Below the pieces are notes generated by a model. It was not told where the DNA came from. It searched no databases and saw only the letters and a program-made list of their open reading frames with translations. A stretch of DNA of 64,000 bases from Crocinitomicaceae bacterium (GTDB taxonomy: Bacteria > Bacteroidota > Bacteroidia > Flavobacteriales_D > Crocinitomicaceae), in the NCBI GenBank assembly GCA_030730025.1, contig JANQWC010000009.1, positions 1 through 64,000 of the forward strand, in the 5' to 3' direction. Below, one piece after another: positions 32,924 through 41,390 of this stretch (the stretch's first letter is position 1; each line of letters begins with the position of its first letter). A program made the position numbers and the translations under genes.

Positions 32924-33860
32924 GTTTGCTGAATGTTGTTTCAAATTTTTGTTGAAGCGCAGCGCTCAATTGCGGCCAATTTTCGGGTTGTTTGTGCTTC
33001 CAGCGCTTGTGAGACCACAGCCAATTACCAGGTTTCTGTAGAATGGTTTGCTCGAGTTTTTGAACGTGAAGTTGACTCAATTCTTGGTATTGGAGTTGTT
33101 TTGAGTCCTTTACTAAAACTTCAAGTTGAACCTTATAATAACCTCTTTTAGAATTTGATACAGTTGCGTAAATCACAGCGCAGTCATATTTGTTGGCCAT
33201 GTATTCAGGGCCGAAGATGACGGCACTTTGTTGTCCGAGAAAAGGCAGCCACAAGCAATTTGTTGCCGAGCTCGGCGCTTGATCTGCCAACACCAGAACC
33301 ACAGGATTTGTGGCTTCAAATGCACTTTGGTAAGTATTTGCGTGGACTACCTTGAGTCCAAATCTCGATCTTCTTTGGGTTAGTTTGTGGTCCCAAAACG
33401 GCTGGCTGAGCGGCATGCCAATTCCAAAACAGGGTTGCTTAAACCACAGCGCTTGGGCGGTTATGAGCCATTCCCAGTTATTGTAATGACCTGCAACTAA
33501 TAGAATAGGTTTGTTGAGCGCTTTGATTTCTTCCAAGATTTCGGGGTTCTCCAGCTGCATGCGCTGCAATAATTGTTTTTTGGAAATTGTCAGGTTCTTG
33601 ACGGACTCGACAAGTAGGTCTGAGAAGTAGCGGTAAAAATCTTTTCGGATTTGATTTCTTTGGTCAATTGTTGCATTTGGAAAGGCGCTCTGCAAGTTTT
33701 GATCAATTACTTTTTTGCGATAAGGAAGGAGCGTGCAAAATAAAAAGTAGAGTAAGCCCGAAAGGCGGTAGAGTAGCCACAGTGGCAGATAGGATAGGGG
33801 GAGAACCAATCCGTAATACAGCAAGGCGCCGCTTAAAAATTGTATTTGTCTTGCCACCAT
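32916..33860 (-). CDS. lysophospholipid acyltransferase, LpxL/HtrB type
   Basis: A 314-residue inner-membrane acyltransferase of the lipid A late-acyltransferase family, which adds secondary acyl chains to lipid A; Bacteroidota members may acylate other lipids. One N-terminal membrane anchor (LLYYGLVLPLSYLPLWLLYRL, about 11-31), the catalytic HX4E motif in AGHYNNWEW (near residue 128), the family KxxR-like block and the segment VLVLADQAPS. Ends in a charged helical tail. Its ATG lies 28 bases inside rarA, so expression follows rarA. Confidence 0.9.
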   Translation of the reverse strand: MVARQIQFLSGALLYYGLVLPLSYLPLWLLYRLSGLLYFLFCTLLPYRKKVIDQNLQSAFPNATIDQRNQIRKDFYRYFSDLLVESVKNLTISKKQLLQRMQLENPEILEEIKALNKPILLVAGHYNNWEWLITAQALWFKQPCFGIGMPLSQPFWDHKLTQRRSRFGLKVVHANTYQSAFEATNPVVLVLADQAPSSATNCLWLPFLGQQSAVIFGPEYMANKYDCAVIYATVSNSKRGYYKVQLEVLVKDSKQLQYQELSQLHVQKLEQTILQKPGNWLWSHKRWKHKQPENWPQLSAALQQKFETTFSKHA

Positions 33861-35110
33861 TTTTTGATTTGTTGTGCGATCTCTTGCTCTTTGGCGCTAC
33901 TGCCCGGTTGAAAAAAGTTGGTACCGGCGATTTGCTCGGGTAAGAACTCTTGTTGAAAAAAGTTGCCCGGATGGTCGTGGCTGTATTGGTAGCCGTCGCC
34001 ATAGCCGAGTTCTTTCATGAGTGCACTTGGTGCATTGCGCAACGGTAGGGGCACGCCGAGATTGCCGGTTTTTTGTACCATTTGCTGCGCTTGATTGATG
34101 GCCATGTAGGCGGCATTGCCTTTTGGCGAACTCGCTAAATACAAGGTGCACTCGCTGAGGATGATCCGCGACTCTGGCCAACCGACGTTTTCTATTGCTT
34201 GGAAACACGCGTTGGCGAGTAAAAGTGCATTTGGATTGGCTAAGCCGATGTCTTCGGCCGCTAAAATGACCAAGCGCCGCGCGATAAATTTGGGGTCTTC
34301 GCCGCCTTCTACCATGCGGGCGAGCCAATAAACAGCTGCATTGGGGTCTGAGCCCCTGACCGACTTGATAAATGCCGAAATGATATCGTAATGTTGTTCG
34401 CCGTCTTTGTCGTAACTGGCCAAGCTTTGTTGGGCATTTTGCAAGACCATTTCGTCGGTGAGTTCGATCTGAACTTGTGTCTGAAAAGTACCGATGATGA
34501 TTTCAAATACATTGAGCAGTTTGCGGGCGTCTCCGCCAGAAATGCGCAGCAACGCGTTGGTCTCTGTTAGCGCGATTTGTTTGCGCTGCAATATTGGATC
34601 GTTGTGAATGGCACGGTCTAGCAAGGCCAAGAGGTCTTCTTTGGTGTGGTTGACTAAAGTGTAGACTTGGCAGCGCGAGAGTAGGGCAGAAATGACCTCA
34701 AAAGAAGGATTTTCTGTGGTGGCGCCAATGAGGGTAATGATGCCCTTTTCTACTGCGCCGAGCAAAGAGTCTTGCTGCGCTTTTGAAAAGCGGTGGATTT
34801 CATCGATAAACAAGATGCTGCCTTTGGGACTGAACATGCCGCCGCCCTGTACTTTGGCAATCACTTCTCTCACATCTTTGACGCCGCTAGAAATCGCAGA
34901 AAGTGTATGAATTGGCCGCCCGAGGTGCTGGGCAATGAGTTGCGCTAATGTCGTTTTGCCCACGCCTGGAGGCCCCCAAAATATCATGGATGGGATGACG
35001 CCGGCGTCTAGAGCTCTGCGCAGGGAAGCGTTTGGCGCCAATAGGTGTTGCTGACCAATGTATTGATCGAGCGTCTGTGGGCGCATGCGTTCTGCGAGCG
35101 GAGCATTCAT
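33833..35110 (-). CDS. rarA: replication-associated recombination protein RarA (MgsA)
   Basis: A 425-residue AAA+ ATPase that acts at stalled replication forks with SSB. Start APLAERMRPQTLDQYIGQQHLL is typical. Walker A GPPGVGKTT (about 47-55), Walker B DEIHRF, sensor 1 TTENPSFEV, arginine finger region SRCQVY, then the tetramerisation and MgsA C-terminal domains (AARLV-type motif ARRLVILAAEDIGLANPNAL, MAYMAI-like). It has all the expected parts. The ATG is four bases after a TATCTTTG box. Heads an operon with the acyltransferase and Asp-box protein. Confidence 0.95.
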   Translation of the reverse strand: MNAPLAERMRPQTLDQYIGQQHLLAPNASLRRALDAGVIPSMIFWGPPGVGKTTLAQLIAQHLGRPIHTLSAISSGVKDVREVIAKVQGGGMFSPKGSILFIDEIHRFSKAQQDSLLGAVEKGIITLIGATTENPSFEVISALLSRCQVYTLVNHTKEDLLALLDRAIHNDPILQRKQIALTETNALLRISGGDARKLLNVFEIIIGTFQTQVQIELTDEMVLQNAQQSLASYDKDGEQHYDIISAFIKSVRGSDPNAAVYWLARMVEGGEDPKFIARRLVILAAEDIGLANPNALLLANACFQAIENVGWPESRIILSECTLYLASSPKGNAAYMAINQAQQMVQKTGNLGVPLPLRNAPSALMKELGYGDGYQYSHDHPGNFFQQEFLPEQIAGTNFFQPGSSAKEQEIAQQIKKWWQDKYNF

Positions 35111-35114
35111 TACT

Positions 35115-35122
35115 CAAAGATA
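35115..35122 (-). promoter_or_regulatory. -7 box of rarA
   Basis: TATCTTTG on the minus strand, four bases (AGTA) before the ATG at 35110. Confidence 0.6.
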
Positions 35123-35138
35123 AGCAAACTAATTTTAG

Positions 35139-35146
35139 TATCTTCG
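35139..35146 (+). promoter_or_regulatory. -7 box (TTCG variant) of the cysteine desulfurase operon
   Basis: TATCTTCG followed by TGGC, 16 bases before the ATG at 35163. The thiolase promoter has the same TTCGTGGC ending. Confidence 0.45.
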
Positions 35147-35162
35147 TGGCAAAACAGATTGA

Positions 35163-36299
35163 ATGAACGTCTATCTTGACAACGCCGCCACCACACCTGT
35201 TGCGCCAGAGGTGGTAGAAGCCATGATCCCGGTATTGTATCATAACTTTGGGAATCCATCCTCCACGCACGCTTTTGGTCGTCAGGCCAAGGCGCTTTTA
35301 GAAAATTCAAGACGCAGTATTGCCCAAGTGCTCCATTGTGCGCCTTCTGAGCTCATCTTTACATCGGGTGGCACAGAAGCCGACAACATGGCTTTGCATT
35401 CGGCGGTTACGCAGCTTGGCGTCAAGCGCATCATTACTTCGGCAATTGAGCACCATGCCGTTGGGCACACCGCTGAGGCCTTGAAGGTTTCCGATGGCAT
35501 TGAGGTTGTTTACCTCACCCTAGACCCAAAGGGCAATATTTCTTTGCAAGAGCTCGAGCAGTTTTTGCAAGAGCCAACGCCTACTATTGTTTCGCTGATG
35601 CACGCCAATAACGAAATTGCAACGTTATTGCCATTGGCTTCTGTTGCCAAATTGTGTCGTCAGTACGGCGCTTATTTTCACTCAGACACCGTTCAAACGA
35701 TGGGGCACTACCATTTTGATTTGGCTGCGCTCGATATCGATTTCATTACCTGTGCCGCCCATAAATTTCATGGTCCTAAAGGCATTGGGTTTTTATATGT
35801 CAATAAAAAAACACGGGTCAATCCGCTCATACACGGCGGTTCGCAAGAGCGCGGTTTGCGCGGCGGCACCGAAAACATTGCAGGTGTAGTTGGTCTGGCC
35901 AAAGCGATTGAACTGGCCTACACCGACCTCGAAGCACATCAAAACCATGTGTGGAATTTAAAAAACTACATGATCACCCGTTTACAAGCGCTTTTTCCAG
36001 AGGTGCTTTTCCACGGTGAAACTTCCTACGAGAAGGCACTCTATACCGTACTGAATGTCTGTTTGCCAGCTACACCTAAAGCCGGCCTTTTATTATTCAC
36101 GCTTGATTTAAAAGGCGTTGCAGTGAGTGGCGGTTCGGCTTGTACTTCTGGCGCCGCAAAAGGATCACATGTATTAGAAGGAATTGGCGCCAACATGAAC
36201 AGGCCAAATGCACGCTTCTCTTTTTCTCGTTTTACAACAAAAGCAGAAATCGACTACGCGCTCCAACAAATCGAAGAAGTGTATCAAAAGAATCTGTAA
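35163..36299 (+). CDS. iscS: cysteine desulfurase (IscS/NifS type)
   Basis: A 378-residue PLP enzyme that takes sulfur from cysteine for Fe-S clusters and tRNA thiolation. Start MNVYLDNAATTPVAPEVV; ALFTSGG-type motif LIFTSGGTEADNMAL; PLP lysine in CAAHKFHGPKGIGF near residue 202; catalytic Cys loop SGGSACTSGAAKGSHVLEG near residue 326, with the group I 12-residue form. It lacks the long C-terminal tail of E. coli IscS. Ten bases separate it from the glycosyltransferase, whose functional link is unclear. Group I assignment is good; NifS- versus IscS-role cannot be told. Confidence 0.94.
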   Translation: MNVYLDNAATTPVAPEVVEAMIPVLYHNFGNPSSTHAFGRQAKALLENSRRSIAQVLHCAPSELIFTSGGTEADNMALHSAVTQLGVKRIITSAIEHHAVGHTAEALKVSDGIEVVYLTLDPKGNISLQELEQFLQEPTPTIVSLMHANNEIATLLPLASVAKLCRQYGAYFHSDTVQTMGHYHFDLAALDIDFITCAAHKFHGPKGIGFLYVNKKTRVNPLIHGGSQERGLRGGTENIAGVVGLAKAIELAYTDLEAHQNHVWNLKNYMITRLQALFPEVLFHGETSYEKALYTVLNVCLPATPKAGLLLFTLDLKGVAVSGGSACTSGAAKGSHVLEGIGANMNRPNARFSFSRFTTKAEIDYALQQIEEVYQKNL

Positions 36300-36308
36300 A
36301 TTCAACCT

Positions 36309-37460
36309 ATGCAAGTGCGGCCTAAAGTATTGTTTATTTCCAGTTGGTACCCAACTGTACTCAAGCCAACCGAGGGCAACTTCGTACAACAGCACATCCT
36401 GGCCGCTCAACAAATCGCCGATGTGGCGCTGGTGCATGTTGTTTTGAGCCCGACACATCAAACGATTACCCACGAGGCTATAGCTGCACCTTACGAAGCG
36501 CATTTGGTCTACATTCCAAAAAGTGAAGTTTTCTTCTTTGGTTTAGTACTCAACTACTTTAAAATTTTCTCCACCTACTGGAAGTTTGTAGGTCAAACCA
36601 AACTCGCCAAACCAGACCTTATTCATGCCAACGTGTTGTTTCCAATTGGCTTGGTTGGCCTTTTACTGAAGCTCAGGTGGCGCATTCCGCTGCTCTTTAC
36701 CGAACACTGGACCTGCTACCACGAAGCTGCCGATCCACAACCCACGCGTTTTCAGAAGTTCTTTTTGCGCTGGATTGGCAAAAAAGCGAATCTCATTATG
36801 CCGGTCTCACTAGATTTGGCAGCCGCCATGCAACGCTTTGGCATCAATGCACCGATGAAAGTAGTGCCAAATGTGGTTGACCCGTTGGTTTTTACGCCCG
36901 TAGAAAAGCGCCCACACGGCGTCTATCGTTTTGTGCATATTTCTTCGCTAGACCCCGAGCAAAAGAATTTTCATTTATTGTTGCGTGCATTTCATCAACT
37001 CAAAAAACAGCAAGCCAAAGTAGAGCTGCACGTCATTTCCGACGGCGATTACAATGCCTACGCCAAACTGATCAAAGGTTTTGATTTTGCAAACTCCATT
37101 CACTTTCATGGCCGCCAAGACAGCGCGGGTGTGGCAGCGATGCTCCAGTTTGCCGATGCGTTGGTTTTGAGTAGCCGCTTTGAAAATTTACCCTGCGTCT
37201 TGTTAGAAGCGCTCTCTACGGGTACGCCCATGATTTCAACACAAGTGGGTGGTGTCGCGGAGCTCATCAACGATAGCAATGGCATTTTGGTCGCTTCCGA
37301 AGATGAACAAGCGCTATTAGCCGCCATGATTGAAATCCAGCAACGCCAATATGTAGCGCAAGAACTCCATCAAGTAGCGCTGCAAAAATATAGCCCAACA
37401 GCCATTGCAGGTTTGTTTTTAGAGGCCTATCAATCGGTGCTCAACAAAGATGTGGCGTAG
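36309..37460 (+). CDS. glycosyltransferase family 4
   Basis: A 383-residue GT-B glycosyltransferase, retaining type, using a nucleotide-sugar donor at the cytoplasmic face. N-terminal domain with a glycine-poor start LFISSWYPTVLKPTEGNFVQQ, and a C-terminal donor domain with SLDPEQKNFHLLLRAF, FHGRQDSAGVAAMLQFADALVLSSRFENLPCVLLEA and the E-x7-E pair (E in SRFENLPCVLLEA). No membrane segment except a hydrophobic patch near residue 85 (FPIGLVGLLLKL). Its end overlaps the flippase gene by 11 bases. Likely builds a surface polysaccharide; sugar unknown. Confidence 0.9.
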   Translation: MQVRPKVLFISSWYPTVLKPTEGNFVQQHILAAQQIADVALVHVVLSPTHQTITHEAIAAPYEAHLVYIPKSEVFFFGLVLNYFKIFSTYWKFVGQTKLAKPDLIHANVLFPIGLVGLLLKLRWRIPLLFTEHWTCYHEAADPQPTRFQKFFLRWIGKKANLIMPVSLDLAAAMQRFGINAPMKVVPNVVDPLVFTPVEKRPHGVYRFVHISSLDPEQKNFHLLLRAFHQLKKQQAKVELHVISDGDYNAYAKLIKGFDFANSIHFHGRQDSAGVAAMLQFADALVLSSRFENLPCVLLEALSTGTPMISTQVGGVAELINDSNGILVASEDEQALLAAMIEIQQRQYVAQELHQVALQKYSPTAIAGLFLEAYQSVLNKDVA

Positions 37461-38706
37461 TATTTTTGGCAATTTTGGCGTTAGGGTGCTCTCTGCACTG
37501 CTCAACCTAGGCTTGGTCATTCTTTTTTCGCAGCTCACAGGTGCGGTAGGTAAGGGCGAGCAAAGTTTGCTACTGACCTCCATTGCCATACTTACCATTT
37601 TTGATTCATTAGTGGGTGGAGCGGCACTTGTGTATTTATCTTCTAGATTTGCCTGGCTCGGGCTCCTTGGCGCATCCTATATTTGGATTGTTTTTGTCAG
37701 TTGCACTGCGTTTGTTTGCTTGTGGCTTATGGATGTTTTTCCATTGACTTATTTAATGCATGTGGTGGTCTTGAGCGCAATTAGTGCGGTAGGTTCGGTG
37801 CATTCTGCTTTGTTGTTGGGCCAGCAAAGGCTCAAGATATACAACCTCATAGCACTGGCTATTCCCTTACTGACCTTCGTTACCTGTGCAGTTCAGTGGT
37901 ATTTTCAAGGCGTACTGAAATATGAAGTAGCGCTTTATGTAGCTTACGTCAGTTCTTTGATCATAAGTGTATTAGGCTTGTTAAAATACTTTCCAAAGCA
38001 GCAAACAACGAGCAGCACTTGGTTTGCTATTTGGAAAAACATGTTTGCGCTCGGTTTTTATAATCAGTTGGCGCATGTCTTGCAACTGCTGAGTTTCAGG
38101 GCGAGTTATTACATTTTGGAGCAATACAAAGGCGAGGCAGCCGTTGGGGTCTTTTCGAATGCAAGTTCCATCACAGAATCTATCTGGCTCATTGCCACGA
38201 GTATTTCCTTATGGCAGTACGCCGTCATTTCCAATGCCCAAGACCAAAACTACACCATTCAATTGACCGAAAAACTAACCCGTTTTGGCATGTTAGCGGC
38301 TTTGGTGGGTGTCTTGTTTTTCTTGGCGCTGCCGTCCGCTTTTTACCAACTCGTTTTTGGACCAGACTTCGGAGGTTTACAAGCCTTGATGTGGGCGCTT
38401 GCGCCGGGTGTCTGGGCCTTTACTTATGCGTTGGTGGTTGGCCATTATTTTTCTGGTCACGGGCGCTATAGTGTCAATGCGCTGGCTTCAGGCGTGGGCT
38501 TGCTATTGAGTTTAGGTGCTTCTGTCCTGTTGATACCCGCTTATGGGGCTGTTGGCGCCGCGCTAGCCGCAAGTATTTCTTATGCAGCCACAAGTCTTGT
38601 GGTATTGCGTTATTTTTTGAAAGACGGCGCCAAATTTTCTCTTTTTCCGCGCAAAGCGGAGTTCATCCAATTATTTAACCAAATGCGCGTGAGTTGGCGC
38701 AAGTAG
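37450..38706 (+). CDS. polysaccharide flippase-like membrane protein (Wzx/MATE fold)
   Basis: A 418-residue protein with about 11-12 membrane helices and little else; start MWRSIFGNFGVRVLSALLNLGLVI begins inside the last codons of the glycosyltransferase. Early motif QLTGAVGKGEQSLLL, and the later YKGEAAVGVFSNASSITESIW are those of the oligosaccharide flippase (polysaccharide synthesis/MOP) superfamily, which moves lipid-linked oligosaccharide across the inner membrane. The neighbouring glycosyltransferase fits this. Alternative: another MOP-family exporter. Next gene starts four bases after the stop. Confidence 0.85.
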   Translation: MWRSIFGNFGVRVLSALLNLGLVILFSQLTGAVGKGEQSLLLTSIAILTIFDSLVGGAALVYLSSRFAWLGLLGASYIWIVFVSCTAFVCLWLMDVFPLTYLMHVVVLSAISAVGSVHSALLLGQQRLKIYNLIALAIPLLTFVTCAVQWYFQGVLKYEVALYVAYVSSLIISVLGLLKYFPKQQTTSSTWFAIWKNMFALGFYNQLAHVLQLLSFRASYYILEQYKGEAAVGVFSNASSITESIWLIATSISLWQYAVISNAQDQNYTIQLTEKLTRFGMLAALVGVLFFLALPSAFYQLVFGPDFGGLQALMWALAPGVWAFTYALVVGHYFSGHGRYSVNALASGVGLLLSLGASVLLIPAYGAVGAALAASISYAATSLVVLRYFLKDGAKFSLFPRKAEFIQLFNQMRVSWRK

Positions 38707-38710
38707 AGCT

Positions 38711-39514
38711 ATGAATAAAGTCAGTAAATTACTCAAGGCCCTTGGGCTCATCCTGCAAAGGCCTGCACTTTTGAATTTGATCCTAAAGGATGAAGAAGTG
38801 CTGCAGCGTACTTTTGAAAAGGAGTTTCCACATATCAAACTTCAACAAATGGATCCTTTTGGGTGGCCCGAGGCACAGCAGCTCACCATTGCTCCTTATG
38901 CCTTTTTATCGGGCTCGTCTATGGTCACTGACTTTGCGTTTTTGCAATTAGCGTGTCGCAAATACCAAGTTGAAACCTATTTAGAAATTGGCACCTGGAG
39001 AGGGGAGAGCGCTGCCAATGTGGCGCCTTTCGTCAAGGAAGTATTTACGCTCAATTTGCCCGATCATACGCTTTTGCAAATGGGCATGAGTCAGGCGTAT
39101 ATCGATTCGCATCGTTTTTTTTCAAAAGACTTAGCCAACGTGCAGCACCTTTTTGGGGATTCCGCAACCTTTGACTGGACGCCTTATCAGCAGAATTGCG
39201 ACCTCATTTTTATCGACGGCGACCACTCCACTGAAGCGGTGCAGAGAGATACTGAAACGGCCCTGCGCTTGCGCAAAACAGAAAAGTCTATTTTAGTTTG
39301 GCACGATGCGAAGTCCGATGGAGAGTATCCGCGCTACGAAGTGCTCTTAGGTATTTACCGGGCCTTGCCCAAAGAGCTGCATCAAAACCTGTATTTGGTC
39401 AAGCATGCGCTCTGTGCGGTTTATTTACCAGAAGGTGCAGAGGCCAGTGCAATTCAGATCAATGCATTGCCCAACAGGCAGTTTGAGCTCGGGCTAAAGA
39501 ATGTAAATATTTAA
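38711..39514 (+). CDS. SAM-dependent methyltransferase (Methyltransf_24 type)
   Basis: A 267-residue class I methyltransferase with an N-terminal helical lead. SAM site motif I YLEIGTWRGESAANV near residue 96; acidic motif DLIFIDGDHSTEAVQRD near 165, typical of Methyltransf_24; then SILVWHDAK. Position after flippase and glycosyltransferase suggests O-methylation of a surface glycan or a precursor, but there is no direct evidence. Its stop TAA shares TTAA with the stop of asnB on the other strand. Confidence 0.85.
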   Translation: MNKVSKLLKALGLILQRPALLNLILKDEEVLQRTFEKEFPHIKLQQMDPFGWPEAQQLTIAPYAFLSGSSMVTDFAFLQLACRKYQVETYLEIGTWRGESAANVAPFVKEVFTLNLPDHTLLQMGMSQAYIDSHRFFSKDLANVQHLFGDSATFDWTPYQQNCDLIFIDGDHSTEAVQRDTETALRLRKTEKSILVWHDAKSDGEYPRYEVLLGIYRALPKELHQNLYLVKHALCAVYLPEGAEASAIQINALPNRQFELGLKNVNI

Positions 39515-41379
39515 TTGAAGTGCTTGATGTTAAACTGCTCAAGCCAAATTAAATAGCTTACGTATCTAAAAACAAAATTCTGTTCGCTAGCAAATGCTGA
39601 AGAAGAGAAGATCCGAGGCAATGCTTTGCTGAGCACTTCCTTTTGAAGCAACTGACTTTCGTCTAAATGGGCTTTCAAGCTGATTTGCTCTTGCCAAAAT
39701 GCAGCGGTTTCCATGAGCCATTGGCTTTCGGGTACTGAAAAGCCTTTTTTGTCTCGGCGCCAAGAGATGCTTGAAGGTAGTTCTCCGTCTAGCGCTTTTC
39801 TCAATTTAAATTTTGACCAGCCATTGTGGATCAGGTCGGAGGCTTTCAAGGAGCGCGCTTGGGCCATGAGCACGGTATCGTCTGCAAAAGGTGTGCGCGA
39901 CTCAATGCTGTATTGCATCGAGCAGCGGTCTTCCCAGCGCAATAAGCTTTTGAGCTCGTTATCTTGGCAAAAATAGGCCAAGTGCGCTTGGAGTTTAGAA
40001 AAGCGTTTGCGCGCTACAAAACCATCTGTGGTCAGGTAGGCGTTTGTGGCTGGCCCCGCGCGCCATATTTTCTTTTGCAGTGCTTGCGGCAGCAAACTCA
40101 AGAGGTCTTTTCCCCATTCCTTGACGATGTATTTTTTGGAACTCGGCGAATTGCCGAGCTGCTGCCATTCTTTGACAAAACGACCCCAGCGACCGCTCCA
40201 AAACAATTCCTTGAAAAAAGTAGGATAAAAAACCTGATAACCCGCAAAGAGTTCGTCGCCACCTTGACCGTCAATTAAAATTTGAATGCCTTGCTGGGCT
40301 GCACTTTGCATGACGCTGCTTTGGGCAAAAGTACTGGTGCTCAGCAGCGGAATATCTTGGTGGTAAATCAGTTGAGGCAAGGCTTCTAGCAGTTGGGTGC
40401 TGTTGAGTTCAGCGGTATGCCAGGTGGCGCTAGTGTGTTCGATCATTTGGGCTGCCCAGGCGCGCTCGTCTAGCGGAGAGTCATGGACAGCCGTAAAAGC
40501 ATGCAGGCCTCCGCTGAGTGCGCTTACGCTTGTTTGCTGCTGAATTTGAGCCGCTAAATAGAGTAGCGTGCTGGAATCTAAGCCGCCAGAGAGGCAAAAG
40601 CCCAGCGGCACATCGGCGCGCAAACGCAAAGACACCGCTTGCTCCAAAGTTTGCCTTAAGGTTTGCGCGCTTGTGGGTTCCTTGCTAGCGCTCGGGTGAT
40701 GGTATCTCTTGATATCGAGTGTTTGACTTGCGAGTTGGTAACGCAAAATATGGCCTGGCTGCAATTCTTTGATGCCCTTGAAAAAACCTTCTTCTTGGCG
40801 CTCTATTTTGCTATTGGCAAAGTAGTCGAGCAGTGCCTTGCGATTGGCAATAGGTTGGTAGCTAGGTATTTTCAAGAGCGCTTTGATTTCAGAAGCAAAG
40901 CCAAAGTGCGCTTCGTTGTCTAGGTAATAAAAGGGCTTGACGCCGTAGGGGTCGCGGGCACAAAATAATGTTTGCTGCTCTGTATCAAAAATGGCGAAAG
41001 CCCACATGCCATTGAAGCGCTGCAGGCAGTCTGCACCCCAATAAATATAAGCTTGCAGCAATACTTCGGCGTCAGAGGCACTCTGAAAACGAGCGCCCAA
41101 GGCGAGGAGTTCGGTGCGCAGCTCTAGGTAATTGTAAATTTCGCCATTGAAACTCAGCCAATAGCGCTCATCAATACACATCGGTTGCGCTCCTGCAGGC
41201 GTTAGGTCGATGATGGCCAATCTGCGATGTGCTAAGCCGAAATTTTCATTGGTCATCCATTTGAGGCCTGAGCCGTCCGGCCCACGGTGTAGCAAGGTCT
41301 CATTCATAAGATTTAGAATGGCCTCGCCCGCTGGTGTTGGGGTAGAAAGTTTATGATGAAGTCCGGAAATGCCGCACAT
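39511..41379 (-). CDS. asnB: asparagine synthase (glutamine-hydrolysing)
   Basis: A 622-residue two-domain enzyme. The class II glutaminase domain begins with the nucleophile Cys2 (MCGISGLHHKL; the initiator Met must be removed), followed by NESLLHRGPDG-like MNETLLHRGPDGSG, RLAIIDL and FNGEIYNYLELR. The synthetase domain has the PPi-loop SGGLDSSTLL near residue 264 and DGQGGDELFAGY. The length and motifs fit AsnB family members in glycan clusters as well as true asparagine synthases, so the product could be an amide on a sugar (inference from context). Divergent gene direction; 11 bases after the M28 peptidase, on the same strand. Confidence 0.93.
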   Translation of the reverse strand: MCGISGLHHKLSTPTPAGEAILNLMNETLLHRGPDGSGLKWMTNENFGLAHRRLAIIDLTPAGAQPMCIDERYWLSFNGEIYNYLELRTELLALGARFQSASDAEVLLQAYIYWGADCLQRFNGMWAFAIFDTEQQTLFCARDPYGVKPFYYLDNEAHFGFASEIKALLKIPSYQPIANRKALLDYFANSKIERQEEGFFKGIKELQPGHILRYQLASQTLDIKRYHHPSASKEPTSAQTLRQTLEQAVSLRLRADVPLGFCLSGGLDSSTLLYLAAQIQQQTSVSALSGGLHAFTAVHDSPLDERAWAAQMIEHTSATWHTAELNSTQLLEALPQLIYHQDIPLLSTSTFAQSSVMQSAAQQGIQILIDGQGGDELFAGYQVFYPTFFKELFWSGRWGRFVKEWQQLGNSPSSKKYIVKEWGKDLLSLLPQALQKKIWRAGPATNAYLTTDGFVARKRFSKLQAHLAYFCQDNELKSLLRWEDRCSMQYSIESRTPFADDTVLMAQARSLKASDLIHNGWSKFKLRKALDGELPSSISWRRDKKGFSVPESQWLMETAAFWQEQISLKAHLDESQLLQKEVLSKALPRIFSSSAFASEQNFVFRYVSYLIWLEQFNIKHFN

Positions 41380-41390
41380 AAGAACCTAAA

